Position numbers and translations under genes: made by a program. The notes beneath the pieces are model-generated. The model saw only the letters and a list, made by a program, of their open reading frames with translations. It was not told where the DNA came from and ran no database searches. From Candidatus Thalassarchaeaceae archaeon (GTDB lineage: Archaea; Thermoplasmatota; Poseidoniia; Poseidoniales; Thalassarchaeaceae): DNA of 56,652 nucleotides. Positions 25,850 through 35,009 of the stretch are shown here, in pieces (positions within the stretch are counted from its first letter, which is position 1; each line of letters opens with the position of its first letter). The stretch covers positions 1 to 56,652 of the forward strand of contig JASLKP010000008.1 in assembly GCA_030747485.1 (NCBI GenBank). Reading direction: 5' to 3'.

Positions 25850-26862
25850 TGGCGCAGATGAATATTATTCAAGCGGTTAATTCCGCCCTACATACCATGT
25901 TTGAACGCGATGAAACTGTCGTTTCATTTGGAGAAGATGCTGGATACTACGGAGGAGTTTTTCGTTGTACTGCTGGCTTACAAGAAAAATTTGGAAAACA
26001 TCGTTCTTTTGATACTCCGTTGGCTGAAGGGGGTATCATGGGCATTGCAATTGGAATGGGCATGAATGGGTTGCGCCCAGTAGCAGAAATCCAATTTGCC
26101 GACTACATTTTCCCAGGATTTGATCAAATTACAAACGAATTGGCAAAACTTCGCTATCGTTCTGGTGGGGAATACAGTGCACCAGTCACGATTCGAACTC
26201 CTTGTGGAGGGGGAATCAAAGGTGGACATTATCATAGTCAATCGCCTGAAGCATATTTCACCCACACACCTGGTCTTAAAGTCGTCATTTGCTCAAATCC
26301 TTACGATGCAAAGGGCTTGCTAATTTCTTCAATCGAATGTAATGATCCAGTGATTTTCTTTGAACCAAAACGACTCTACAATGGACCATTTGATGGAGAT
26401 CATACAGCTGCCATGGTGAAATGGGACAACCACCCAAAGGGAGAGGTACCAGAGGATTACTACAATGTCCCCCTAGGAAAGGCAGAAATTGTGCGAGAAG
26501 GTAAGGATGTGACCATTCTTTGCTACGGGACAATGGTTCACGTTGCCACCGCAGCCGTTGAGAACAGTGAATTAGATGCTGAAATTATCGATTTGCGCAC
26601 ACTGGTGCCACTGGACATCGATGCAATCGAAGACTCGGTCAAAAAGACGGGACGCTGCGTCATTGTTCACGAAGCACCAAGAACATCAGGTTTTGGAGCC
26701 GAATTGATGTCACAGGTACAGGAAAGATGTTTCTGGCATCTTGAAGGGCCTGTTCAGCGCGTCACAGGTTGGGATACTCCTTATCCACATAGTTTGGAGT
26801 GGGATTACTTCCCAAGCCAAGCACGCATAATTGAGGCAATCAATACCACCATGGAGGGATAA
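25849..26862 (+). CDS. 2-oxoacid dehydrogenase E1 beta subunit
   Basis: This 337-residue partner of E1 alpha forms the active heterotetramer and shapes the ThDP site. Family features include FGEDAGYYGGVFRCT near residue 25, DTPLAEGGIMGIAIGMGMNG, QFADYIFPGFDQI and RTPCGGGIKGGHYHSQSPEA. The latter contains the histidines near the active-site entrance, followed by CSNPYDAKGLL and FFEPKRLYN. The length is normal for the family (about 325-340). It begins in the last base of the E1 alpha stop codon and ends one base before the E2 start, a tightly packed operon. Confidence 0.95.
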   Translation: MAQMNIIQAVNSALHTMFERDETVVSFGEDAGYYGGVFRCTAGLQEKFGKHRSFDTPLAEGGIMGIAIGMGMNGLRPVAEIQFADYIFPGFDQITNELAKLRYRSGGEYSAPVTIRTPCGGGIKGGHYHSQSPEAYFTHTPGLKVVICSNPYDAKGLLISSIECNDPVIFFEPKRLYNGPFDGDHTAAMVKWDNHPKGEVPEDYYNVPLGKAEIVREGKDVTILCYGTMVHVATAAVENSELDAEIIDLRTLVPLDIDAIEDSVKKTGRCVIVHEAPRTSGFGAELMSQVQERCFWHLEGPVQRVTGWDTPYPHSLEWDYFPSQARIIEAINTTMEG

Positions 26863-26863
26863 A

Positions 26864-28114
26864 ATGGGTTCACATGTATTCAAATTACCAGATATTGGTG
26901 AGGGTGTGGTAGAAGGTGAGATTACTGCATGGCATGTTGCTGTAGGTGATACCGTTGTAGAAGACCAAGACATGGTCGACATCATGACCGATAAAGCAAC
27001 TGTTGGAATCGGAAGCACAGTCAATGGCAAAGTCAGCAAATTGCATGGTAAAATCGGGGATATGATTCCAGTTGGAGGTCCACTCATTGAGTTTGAAGTC
27101 GATGGTGATGACGATGCTGTTCCGAGTGAACCTGAGCCTGAACCTGAGCCTGAGCCTGAGCCTGAACCTGAACCTGAGCCTGAACCAGTGGTTGCTCCTG
27201 AACCGGCAACTATCTCCAAACCACCAACGATTGAAACAACAGGTAAGCCACTAGCATCACCTGCGGTTCGTCGTCGAGCAAAAGAAGAAGGTGTGTCATT
27301 ATCTCAAGTGAAAGGTTCAGGACCAGCAGGACGAATCAGACATACAGACCTAGAACGATATCTTAGCGGACCTCAAACTGTGGGTGGAGTTCCAGTCTCC
27401 GTCGCAGGGATAGAACGAACAGGAGTAAGTGAAGTCCCAATCGTTGGTTTACGAAGAAAAATTGCTGAGCAGATGACCAAGTCATATACCACGATTCCAC
27501 ACTTCTCATATTTTGAAGAAGTTGATGTTACAGATCTTGAAGCACTACGACAATGGATGAATTCCAATCGTACTGAGGAACAACCAAAGTTGACTTATCT
27601 ATCATTTATCATGCAAGCGTTGGTCAAGTTGTTCCAAGATGGACATGCTGGATGTAATGCCACCTATGATGATGAAAAAGAAATCCTTACCTTACACGAA
27701 GCAATCAATATTGGAATTGCAACAACTACAGATCGTGGATTGTATGTTCCAGTCGTCAAACATGTCGAAGCGAAGACTATTTGGGAAGGTGGGGCTGAAC
27801 TCATCCGAGTCTCAGGCGCTGCAAGAGATGGTAGTGCATCTCTTGAAGATTTGACAGGATCAACATTCACAATTACCAGTTTAGGACGAGATGGTGGATT
27901 GGGTGCAACACCTATCATCAACCACCCTGAAGTTGGAATTCTTGGAGTTCACAAAGCAATCGAAAGACCCGTTGTGGTGGATGGAAAAATTACCATTCGT
28001 AGAATGATGAATCTATCATCATCTTGGGACCATCGCGTAGTGGATGGAGCAGATGGGGCGGCCCTAGTACAAGCACTGAAACAACTGCTTGAGCACCCAA
28101 TCTCAATTCTGTGA
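26864..28114 (+). CDS. Dihydrolipoamide acyltransferase (E2) of the 2-oxoacid dehydrogenase complex
   Basis: E2 is the core that moves the acyl group from E1 to CoA. The 416-residue protein has one lipoyl domain (residues 3-80, lipoylated Lys44 in MTDKATVG) and a Glu-Pro linker (89-108). A peripheral subunit-binding domain follows at about 125-165 (SPAVRRRAKEEGVSLSQVKG, then GPAGRIRHTDLERYL). The catalytic domain runs from about 190 to the end with His390 in DHRVVDG. The start ATG 26864 lies one base after the E1 beta stop and after GGAGGG; an upstream in-frame start at 26831 would overlap E1 beta. The single lipoyl domain and order E1a-E1b-E2-E3 are as in bacteria and in aerobic archaea such as haloarchaea and Thermoplasma. 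Confidence 0.96.
   Translation: MGSHVFKLPDIGEGVVEGEITAWHVAVGDTVVEDQDMVDIMTDKATVGIGSTVNGKVSKLHGKIGDMIPVGGPLIEFEVDGDDDAVPSEPEPEPEPEPEPEPEPEPEPVVAPEPATISKPPTIETTGKPLASPAVRRRAKEEGVSLSQVKGSGPAGRIRHTDLERYLSGPQTVGGVPVSVAGIERTGVSEVPIVGLRRKIAEQMTKSYTTIPHFSYFEEVDVTDLEALRQWMNSNRTEEQPKLTYLSFIMQALVKLFQDGHAGCNATYDDEKEILTLHEAINIGIATTTDRGLYVPVVKHVEAKTIWEGGAELIRVSGAARDGSASLEDLTGSTFTITSLGRDGGLGATPIINHPEVGILGVHKAIERPVVVDGKITIRRMMNLSSSWDHRVVDGADGAALVQALKQLLEHPISIL
27128..27187 (+). repeat. Glu-Pro hexanucleotide repeat in the E2 linker
   Basis: Ten copies of a six-base unit (GAACCT or GAGCCT, the last GAACCA) encode ten Glu-Pro pairs in the flexible linker of E2. Only the third base of the Glu codon varies, apart from the last unit. 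The tract is prone to length change by slippage in steps of two residues. Confidence 0.95.
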
Positions 28115-28120
28115 GGTGTA

Positions 28121-29542
28121 ATGATGGAGGACATCTCTTGCCAAGTATTGGTCATTGGTGCTGGCCCTGGTGGGTATGTAGCGGCCATCCGTGCTGCTCA
28201 ACTCGGATTGGATACTGTCATTGTCGAAGGTGATCGAGCGGGAGGCACCTGCCTCATTCGCGGATGTATTCCATCAAAGGCGCTAATCCACGCCGCCGAA
28301 AGGATGCATCATCTAAGTCAACATGTAGAGGGACACATGGGGATGAAAATAGACGGAGATGTCACCCTAAATATGCAGGAACTCGTTTCATGGAAGGATG
28401 AAATTGTTTCCAAACTCAACAAAGGTGTTGAACACCTCTTGAAGACGGCGGGTGCAAAACTCATCTCTGGTTGGGCGACATTCAAAGATGCAAAGCATTG
28501 TACTGTGGAAACAAAAGATGGAGAAGTCAATATTGAGGCTGAAAATGTAATCCTCGCAACGGGTTCAAGCCCCATCGAATTACCTTTCATGAAATTCGAT
28601 GAGAAATACATCTGTTCGTCAACCGGTGCATTGGATCTCGATTCATTACCTGAAAAAGTGGCAATCATTGGAGGCGGTTACATTGGGTTGGAATTGGGTA
28701 TTGCACTTCGCCGACTCGGCTCAGACGTGACTGTGATTGAAGGTCTAGACAAAGTTCTGGCAATTTTTGATGATGAATTGCGTCGACCGTTGACAACGTG
28801 GTTGCGTAAGAATGGAGTGACTTCCCATGTCAATTGTCTTGCACAAGGTGCTGAAATCAAAGGAGAATCTGTAGAACTATCTTGGAAAGATGGGGATGGG
28901 GGGATGCAATCTGGAATATTTGACAAAGTTCTGGTAACAGTGGGACGTCGTCCCAATACTCAAGGATGGGGACTCGAGAAGATGGGACTGAGAATGGATT
29001 CATCTGAACGATTTATTCGAATCGATGACAAATGTAAAACCTCCATGAGAGGTGTGTATGCCATTGGCGATGTTGCTGGAGAACCAATGCTGGCTCATCG
29101 TGCGAGCGCGCAAGGAGAAATGGTCGCTGAAATTATTGCTGGACACAAACGGTCATTTGATCCCGTAGCCATCCCTGCAATCGTATTTACAGAACCTGAG
29201 ATTGTCTGTGTAGGGATGACCCCAGATGAAGCAAAAGATGCTGGAGAAGAAATCATCACTGGAAAATTCCCACTTGCTGCAAACGGTCGTGCACTGACCA
29301 TGGAAGCTGAGAAAACAGGAGGATTCGTACGTGTTGTTGCTAGAGAAAGTGATCACGTAATATTGGGAATTCAAGCCACAGGTAGCCATGTTAGTGAATT
29401 GTCTGGTGAATTTGTCCTCGCATTGGAGATGGGAGCTCTTCTCGAAGATATTGCAGGGACCATTCACGCCCACCCTACAATGACAGAATCATTCCATGAA
29501 GGTGTACTGAAGACACTCGGGCATGCAATCCATTCTGCCTAA
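28121..29542 (+). CDS. lpdA: Dihydrolipoyl dehydrogenase (E3)
   Basis: E3 is a flavoprotein that reoxidises dihydrolipoyl groups on E2 using NAD+. The 473-residue protein has the FAD dinucleotide fold GAGPGGYVAAIRAAQLG and the redox disulfide C44-x4-C49 in GGTCLIRGCIPSK. It also has the NAD fold GGGYIGLELG near residue 187, the second FAD motif YAIGDV, and the C-terminal active-site His-Glu pair in HAHPTMTE. GGTCLIRGC carries Ile-Arg where most family members have Leu-Asn, a mild variation. ATG codons at 28121 and 28124 follow GAGGTG. It ends the E1-E2-E3 operon and overlaps the stop of a convergent gene by four bases. Confidence 0.97.
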   Translation: MMEDISCQVLVIGAGPGGYVAAIRAAQLGLDTVIVEGDRAGGTCLIRGCIPSKALIHAAERMHHLSQHVEGHMGMKIDGDVTLNMQELVSWKDEIVSKLNKGVEHLLKTAGAKLISGWATFKDAKHCTVETKDGEVNIEAENVILATGSSPIELPFMKFDEKYICSSTGALDLDSLPEKVAIIGGGYIGLELGIALRRLGSDVTVIEGLDKVLAIFDDELRRPLTTWLRKNGVTSHVNCLAQGAEIKGESVELSWKDGDGGMQSGIFDKVLVTVGRRPNTQGWGLEKMGLRMDSSERFIRIDDKCKTSMRGVYAIGDVAGEPMLAHRASAQGEMVAEIIAGHKRSFDPVAIPAIVFTEPEIVCVGMTPDEAKDAGEEIITGKFPLAANGRALTMEAEKTGGFVRVVARESDHVILGIQATGSHVSELSGEFVLALEMGALLEDIAGTIHAHPTMTESFHEGVLKTLGHAIHSA

Positions 29543-30000
29543 TCGTCGTAAACAGTATTCCAGTGATGTACCTCTTCTGGAAGTGACAACACGCGTCGCC
29601 CTGCTCGCATCCATTCCCAACCTTGGTCAATCCAATCGTAAAGTCCTTCCAAATCTTCATCGGAAAAGGCCGCTTTTTGAGCAAGTTCCTTGACGACGTC
29701 CATTTCTCTTGAATCATAATGGCCATCAGCTGCAGCCATCAATAGAGCATCTCGAAGCGCTACACGCAAATGTGCAGGATGCATATCGTCTGCTGCTGAA
29801 AGAAATGAGCGCTTGTGCTTCAATTCTTGTCGGAGCATCGTTCGCTCTTCAGAACTAAGAAGTGCCATTCCCATCCTAGATTCATAATTCGCCATTTCCT
29901 CTAGAGTAACTCGTCCATCTGCCAAGGCCACAGCAGCAAGAACTCGGCAGTAAGACTTACGGTCTTGTTTGTCAAACATATACAATGTATCTGGAAGCAT
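29539..30000 (-). CDS. TerB-like helical protein
   Basis: This soluble protein has about 153 residues from ATG 30000; ATG 30036 would enter the region shared with the lipB leader, and ATG 29979 is another option. Two helical halves carry ALADGRVTLEEMANYE (about residues 25-40) and AAADGHYDSREMDVV (about 97-111). The acidic D-G turn followed by a helix is the hallmark of the TerB fold. Trp-rich C-terminal part (DWIDQGWEWMRAG). It resembles in general design the protein at 6429-6881. It sits between the dehydrogenase operon and lipB but on the opposite strand, so a role in lipoate metabolism is not indicated. Function unknown. Confidence 0.65.
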   Translation of the reverse strand: MLPDTLYMFDKQDRKSYCRVLAAVALADGRVTLEEMANYESRMGMALLSSEERTMLRQELKHKRSFLSAADDMHPAHLRVALRDALLMAAADGHYDSREMDVVKELAQKAAFSDEDLEGLYDWIDQGWEWMRAGRRVLSLPEEVHHWNTVYDD

Positions 30001-30089
30001 GTACTTGGGGCCTGTTGCGTTCCTTCTTGAATGCATTTACCAAAACCCCACTACATAACACGAAAAATGGAGGAGGACCTGCGAGCAAC

Positions 30090-30731
30090 ATGCAGCCGCC
30101 ACGTTCGGTCGATGTGGCGCGCCTCGGAATTTCAGAATATGCTAAAGTTGAACAAGAGATGCGCAGACTTCAGAACGCTAGACTTGCAGAAAAAATCCCA
30201 GACACACTATTGATTGTTGAACACCCAGAAATCGTCACCATCGGACCAGGTGCTCGAAGAGACGGGGTGATTGTGCCCGATGGATATCCGACCACTGACG
30301 TTGATCGGGGTGGGGGAATTGCCTGGCATGGACCTGGGCAATTGGTCGTCTATCCAATTTTCAAATGGGACTTAGAAGGTGAGGAGAATGTCAAACGGAT
30401 TACTTCGAAATTAGAGTCATGGGCCATATTGGCACTGGCTGCACGAGGAATAGAGGCAGGGACCGATGAAAGAATGCAGGGTATCTGGATTGAAGGCGCT
30501 AAGGTTGGTTCAGTTGGCTTGGCCTTCAAGCGCTGGGTATCCCGACACGGTTTTACAATCAATTATGCCACACCAAAAGGACGTGTGGAGGCATTGAATG
30601 GCTGTGGATTGACTGCAGGAACAACCACTTCACTGAATCGATTAGAGTACGAATTAAATCGAGATGAATTAATTGATGCATTGCTAGAAAAAATGCCAAT
30701 TGCACTAAACCGAATTGATGCGAAGTCTTGA
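30090..30731 (+). CDS. lipB: Lipoate-protein ligase B / octanoyltransferase
   Basis: LipB transfers octanoate from acyl carrier to lipoyl domains, the step before LipA. The 213-residue protein has the family signatures HPEIVTIGPGARRDG, DRGGGIAWHGPGQLVVYPI, the catalytic Lys in GAKVGSVGLAF, and the catalytic Cys in ALNGCGLTAG. The start is ATG 30090, after GGAGGAGG (30068-30077); upstream in-frame codons from 29985 would overlap the opposite-strand TerB-like gene. It is the last lipoate gene of the cluster that starts with lipA. Use of an acyl carrier donor in an archaeon is unusual, as archaea generally lack fatty-acid synthase, so the octanoyl source is an open question. Confidence 0.93.
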   Translation: MQPPRSVDVARLGISEYAKVEQEMRRLQNARLAEKIPDTLLIVEHPEIVTIGPGARRDGVIVPDGYPTTDVDRGGGIAWHGPGQLVVYPIFKWDLEGEENVKRITSKLESWAILALAARGIEAGTDERMQGIWIEGAKVGSVGLAFKRWVSRHGFTINYATPKGRVEALNGCGLTAGTTTSLNRLEYELNRDELIDALLEKMPIALNRIDAKS

Positions 30732-30756
30732 GAACCGGCTGTTGTTGGCCAGTCAC

Positions 30757-31494
30757 ATGTACCGTACCAGTAATCCTGCATTGAATGATTCAGTTTTTGA
30801 TTTTCGTGATGTTGTAAACAATCAGATGACAATCCAAGGCGTTGCAGAAAAAGGATTGATTACTTTCTTCGTGCTGATGATTAGTGGAATCTCCGTTTTT
30901 GGACTATTCATTACAGGCAATGCAGAATTAGCATTCATGCTGAGTATAGTAGGGTGGGTTGCAGGATTCATTTTCTTCTTCGTGATGCTATTCACTGGTT
31001 TGGCCGAGAATCCAATTGCCGTCCTCACCTATGCCGCCTTAGAAGGGCTGTTCCTCGGAGGCATTACCACCCTATTCGAGGCATCATATCCAGGAATTGC
31101 AATCCAAGCGTTCCTGTTGACTGCAGCAGTTTTTGGAGGGATGTTAGTCATCTATCGAATGGGTATCATCAATGTGAATGAAAATTTCCGAATCGCGGTA
31201 TTCAGTGCCATGTCAGCAGTTTTCCTTGTTTACATGATTACGCTTATTCTTGCATTGGTTGGTGGACCTCAAATCCCCTATATCCATGGCAGTGGCCCCA
31301 TTGGAATTGGGTTCTCATTGCTTGTGATTGGATTGGGTGCACTTTGCTTAGCTGCTGACTTTGATTTCATCGAGCGGGGTGTCGAAAATGGCGCACCAAA
31401 GAAACTGGAATGGAGAGCGGTATTCGGATTACTCGTCACCTTAGTCTGGATTTACCTTGAAATCTTGCGATTATTGGCGAAGACTCGTCGGTGA
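30757..31494 (+). CDS. Bax inhibitor-1/YccA family membrane protein
   Basis: This 245-residue protein has seven predicted transmembrane helices, including GLITFFVLMISGISVFGLFI, MLSIVGWVAGFIFFFVMLF, IAVFSAMSAVFLVYMITLIL and RAVFGLLVTLVWIYLEILRLL. The pattern and the EGLFLGGITTLFE segment fit the Bax inhibitor-1 superfamily (YccA/YbhL). Family members include calcium-leak channels and membrane-protease modulators. The N-terminal RTSNPALND is characteristic of the YccA-like branch. ATG 30757 is preferred over 30715/30718, which lie inside lipB. It overlaps the next gene start (TGATG). Confidence 0.9.
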   Translation: MYRTSNPALNDSVFDFRDVVNNQMTIQGVAEKGLITFFVLMISGISVFGLFITGNAELAFMLSIVGWVAGFIFFFVMLFTGLAENPIAVLTYAALEGLFLGGITTLFEASYPGIAIQAFLLTAAVFGGMLVIYRMGIINVNENFRIAVFSAMSAVFLVYMITLILALVGGPQIPYIHGSGPIGIGFSLLVIGLGALCLAADFDFIERGVENGAPKKLEWRAVFGLLVTLVWIYLEILRLLAKTRR

Positions 31495-32621
31495 TGAATG
31501 TGGAACCAAGGCTTGGCGGGCCCGTCAGTGGAGATGGGATTCCACCTGTGGACTACTTGTCTTGGTATGTTCCGCGATTACAGGAAAATAGACCTCACGA
31601 CCTCTCGCAATCTGGATTTGCCCACACCTGGGATTTTGATTTAGAACCAGATGAATTGCTTGGATTCTGGAAGACAGGTGATGATCCCGCACAATGGGTG
31701 GCGAAACGCTACGATGTGGATTCCAATCGAGTATGTATTGCGCATGGAACATGTCAATCCCTTTCATTAGCAATTTTGGCAGCACTCCCTGAAAATGGCC
31801 CTAGGGTGGTCGGTGTCGAGATGCCATCTTTCGCTGTCGTCTCTCAATGTGCAAGATTACTGGGTTGCGAAGTCATTCCATTCCACCGTGGGCCAAATCC
31901 GGGTCAATGGACATTGAATCGTGAAGAAGTACTGGATCTACTTCCAAAGGTTGGAGTCATTGTTCTAACTCCTGTGATGAATCCCACTGGCGAGATGATT
32001 TCAGAAGATGATCAGGATTGGTTGATTGATGTCACTACAAAAGCGGGTGTCAACATCGTATCCGATGAAGTATACCTAGATGCATCGAAGGGTACGGAAT
32101 TCTATAGACCGATGCATTTGCGCTCTGAAAATGCAATTTCAGTAAATTCATTGACCAAAACATATGGCCTCGGGCCACTGAGATTTGGATGGATGATCGG
32201 AGCACCTGAATTCATCCAGAATGCAAAGCATGCATTCCAAAACATGCAAGGCATGGCCAGTTCACCATCTGTATCGATTGCAGGGTCTGTTTTCCCTCGA
32301 TTGGATGAGGCTTTAGATGCCATTTGGGCAGCACGTGAAGAGAATTTGCCAAAATTAATCAAAGTGCTCAATGAACACGGCATTAATTGGACACCCCCTC
32401 CATTCGGTATTTTTGGAGCATTTTCAATTGGTACAGATGCCGTTCAAGCAATGGCAGAATATGGAGAACCATTGGGCCTATTGGCAACACCCGGAGGGAT
32501 GTTCCATTCAGACCTGGATGACTACCTGCGCATTGCTTGGGGTTCCGAAACAGAAGCATTTGATGCGGCGATGCCTGTCCTGTCACAGTTCCTAACAAGC
32601 ATTCAAGAAGGAATCGGTTGA
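31494..32621 (+). CDS. PLP-dependent aminotransferase, class I/II fold
   Basis: This 375-residue protein has the fold-type I features: the Asn-Pro of TPVMNPTGEMISEDD, the PLP-binding Asp/Tyr in NIVSDEVYLDA, and the Schiff-base Lys in VNSLTKTYGLGPLRFGWMIG. The C-terminal Arg in YLRIAWG probably binds the substrate carboxylate. The N-terminal segment PVDYLSWYVPRLQENRPHDL is distinctive. Substrate cannot be named from sequence; aspartate/aromatic-type or alanine-type are possible. ATG 31494 overlaps the stop of the Bax-inhibitor gene, so the two are probably cotranscribed. Confidence 0.87.
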   Translation: MNVEPRLGGPVSGDGIPPVDYLSWYVPRLQENRPHDLSQSGFAHTWDFDLEPDELLGFWKTGDDPAQWVAKRYDVDSNRVCIAHGTCQSLSLAILAALPENGPRVVGVEMPSFAVVSQCARLLGCEVIPFHRGPNPGQWTLNREEVLDLLPKVGVIVLTPVMNPTGEMISEDDQDWLIDVTTKAGVNIVSDEVYLDASKGTEFYRPMHLRSENAISVNSLTKTYGLGPLRFGWMIGAPEFIQNAKHAFQNMQGMASSPSVSIAGSVFPRLDEALDAIWAAREENLPKLIKVLNEHGINWTPPPFGIFGAFSIGTDAVQAMAEYGEPLGLLATPGGMFHSDLDDYLRIAWGSETEAFDAAMPVLSQFLTSIQEGIG

Positions 32622-32631
32622 CCCCCCGTCA

Positions 32632-33204
32632 ATGCCTGAGGCAGTGGTTGCAATTACGGGAGCATCAGGAGCCCTGTATGCTGAACGATTACTTCGCGCC
32701 CTTTCAGATGCAGATTGGGACATTCTACTCATTGTAACTCGAGAAGGTGCGATTAATCTGGACCTCGAATTGGGATTGAGTCCCAGTGATTTAGGCAAAC
32801 TCAAGGGTGTTTCATTGGAAGAGAATGGTAACCTAGCTGCTCGATCAGCATCTGGATCTGCAAAAATTGACCATTACATCATCTGTCCAGCAAGTGGGAC
32901 GACCATTGGGAAGTTGGCTGCAGGTATTTCTGACAATTTAGTCACTCGTTCAGCAATGGTGGCGCTGAAAGAACGAAGACCACTGATTGTAGTTCCACGC
33001 GAAGCACCTTACGCAACCATTCATTTGGAGAATATGACGAAACTATCCAGTTGGGGCGTAGTTGTCCTTCCAGCATCTCCTGGATTCTATTCAAAACCCG
33101 AGACAATTGATGACCTCGTTGACTTTGTAGTCGCACGAATTCTCGATCAAATGAATATAGAGCATCAACTTGGAAAGAGATGGACTGGTGAAGAGGTACA
33201 ATAG
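32632..33204 (+). CDS. ubiX: UbiX-family flavin prenyltransferase
   Basis: UbiX attaches dimethylallyl phosphate to FMN to make prenylated FMN, the cofactor of UbiD decarboxylases. The 190-residue protein matches the family length and has ITGASGALYAERLL at the N-terminus and the Ser-rich FMN site PASGTTIGKLAAGISDNLVTRSAMVALKE split by short turns. Further features are PLIVVPREAPYATIHLENM and LPASPGFYSKPETIDDLVDF. No UbiD homologue is in the window. The gene starts ten bases after the aminotransferase. Confidence 0.94.
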   Translation: MPEAVVAITGASGALYAERLLRALSDADWDILLIVTREGAINLDLELGLSPSDLGKLKGVSLEENGNLAARSASGSAKIDHYIICPASGTTIGKLAAGISDNLVTRSAMVALKERRPLIVVPREAPYATIHLENMTKLSSWGVVVLPASPGFYSKPETIDDLVDFVVARILDQMNIEHQLGKRWTGEEVQ

Positions 33205-33258
33205 ACCCACGCCTTGAATAATGTCAGACTGTCACGCAATACAAAGAGGTGGATGGAA

Positions 33259-35004
33259 ATGACCTACGATGACCATACCTCAGCAGAATTGGCTGAGATG
33301 CTCAAGCAGCGAGGATTGCCTCAGTCAGGTAACAAATCCGAGCGAATCGCTAGATTGTCCGAAGCGGATGCCGCCGGCGGAATTGCAGACAATAGTGAGC
33401 AGGGATCAACAATTCTAGGTCGTATACAGAACCAATTCCCTTGGGCAAGTGTTCCAGTGATTGCTGTTGTTGGAATCCTTGTCATTGGTGGTGCTGGTTC
33501 AGCCATCTTATTCAGCGATGAAATTATGGCCATCTTTGAAGGGGAAACAACGTACGAACTAACAGATTTTGACCCAGTTCAAGCCCGAGTATTTGCAGAA
33601 GGATTGGTCGCTCTGGGTCATCCAGAATGGAAGGGAAGAATGTCTGGCACATTGGAAGAACACAATGCAGCACAGTCAAATTTTGATAATTTTACATCAT
33701 TCGGACTTTCAGCAACCATGGATACATTCGCTGTTCCAATGTTTGAGATTCTTGAGGAGCCTACTCTCTCAATTTGTTCACCAGGGAATGTTCCGGGTTG
33801 GAGTGAAGTAGCACCTTGTGGACCAGGTGACTTGGGTTCATCCCAATCCATATTCACCCATCGTGAAGATTTCGTAATTCAAGGATATTCAGGAACTGCT
33901 GATATTCGATATGTGGATGACGTGCCAGTGACTGACCTAGGCAATGGCAGTGAAGATCAGGATTGGTCTAGTGCTGCTCTCACAATCGGTTTGGTGTTTG
34001 GTCAAGGTGGGGTGACCAGTAACACTGAAATTTTTCTTCGGGCACAGGCCAATGACCTCAGTGCTCTGATTCTAGTCACCTACGACGCGAGTGGTGGGGC
34101 AAATCCACCAAATAATTGCAAGATTACTGGGGACGAAGGGAGATGTGTCCCCTACTTCAAATCAGTAGACACCAGTCAATTCGAAAACTTTCCTGATGGA
34201 ATTCCATTCATTATGGTTAGTGATCAAGTTGGATTCCAAATTCGTGATGATGTTGCCAATGGTTCAAGTTTGCTCAGTATCACAACAAATGTTGACAATC
34301 AAGGAGAGCGGGATGTCAAAGTGCCCTGCGGCGTGCTACCGGGTAAATCTGACAAACTCATTATCTTCGGTGCCCATCACGACACAGTATACAATGGCCC
34401 CGGCGCAGTAGACGATACATCGGGAACGGCAAGTGTGTTAGAATTGGCGCGACAATTTGCCAAGATGGCTGACGATCGTGGTGAACCAAAGTACACCATC
34501 AAATTCTGCACGTGGGGTGGTGAAGAAGAAGGGTTGCACGGCTCAAAAGCCTACGTGAGTGCATATGTCACCGCACTACAAGAAAACCTCAGACTATACA
34601 TCAACTTGGACATGAATCATGTCGACATTGATCTAGAAACCCGTGGAAATGGAGTCTGGTTGTTTGGTAATGACAGAGGTGATACTAAACATATTGAAGG
34701 AATTGTTGATACATTCAAGCGAGAAAACCCACGTGGGTTGGCATCATCGTACTCAATCAATGTAGATACAAAAGATGGACCAAAAAATAGTCCTGATGGA
34801 ATGCCTTACAACAGTGACCATGGGCCATTTGTCTATGATTTGCAACGTGAAGAGGGTGACCCACCCGGACGTGCAATCGTATGTTATGGATCAGGTTCAT
34901 GGGAATACCATACCTACCATGATGACATGGATCGATTCAATGAAGAATCTCTAGCTGTCAGTGGGATAATCTATGGCACATATGCGGCATGGCTTTCATG
35001 GTGA
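33259..35004 (+). CDS. Membrane-anchored M28-family metallopeptidase with N-terminal SAP domain
   Basis: This encodes 581 residues from ATG 33259, preceded by GAGGTGG at 33246-33252; ATG 33253 and TTG 33214 are alternatives. Residues about 5-40 (SAELAEMLKQRGLPQSGNKS, then ERIARL) match a SAP/HeH helix-extended-loop-helix motif. One transmembrane helix follows at about 62-85 (VPVIAVVGILVIGGAGSAIL). The rest is an M28 zinc peptidase: FGAHHDTVYNGPGAVDDTSG, WGGEEEGLHGSKAY, INLDMNHVD and the last metal ligand in YHTYHDDMDRF. This gives His, bridging Asp, Glu-Glu, Asp and His ligands, all present. A type II topology would put the peptidase outside and the SAP motif in the cytoplasm. It probably trims extracellular peptides for uptake. 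Confidence 0.88.
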   Translation: MTYDDHTSAELAEMLKQRGLPQSGNKSERIARLSEADAAGGIADNSEQGSTILGRIQNQFPWASVPVIAVVGILVIGGAGSAILFSDEIMAIFEGETTYELTDFDPVQARVFAEGLVALGHPEWKGRMSGTLEEHNAAQSNFDNFTSFGLSATMDTFAVPMFEILEEPTLSICSPGNVPGWSEVAPCGPGDLGSSQSIFTHREDFVIQGYSGTADIRYVDDVPVTDLGNGSEDQDWSSAALTIGLVFGQGGVTSNTEIFLRAQANDLSALILVTYDASGGANPPNNCKITGDEGRCVPYFKSVDTSQFENFPDGIPFIMVSDQVGFQIRDDVANGSSLLSITTNVDNQGERDVKVPCGVLPGKSDKLIIFGAHHDTVYNGPGAVDDTSGTASVLELARQFAKMADDRGEPKYTIKFCTWGGEEEGLHGSKAYVSAYVTALQENLRLYINLDMNHVDIDLETRGNGVWLFGNDRGDTKHIEGIVDTFKRENPRGLASSYSINVDTKDGPKNSPDGMPYNSDHGPFVYDLQREEGDPPGRAIVCYGSGSWEYHTYHDDMDRFNEESLAVSGIIYGTYAAWLSW

Positions 35005-35009
35005 TATTG

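Noticed and set aside
26710-27219. Minus-strand frame with Gly-Ser repeats
   Set aside because: It is the antisense of the Glu-Pro linker of E2, and the E1/E2 genes account for the sequence.
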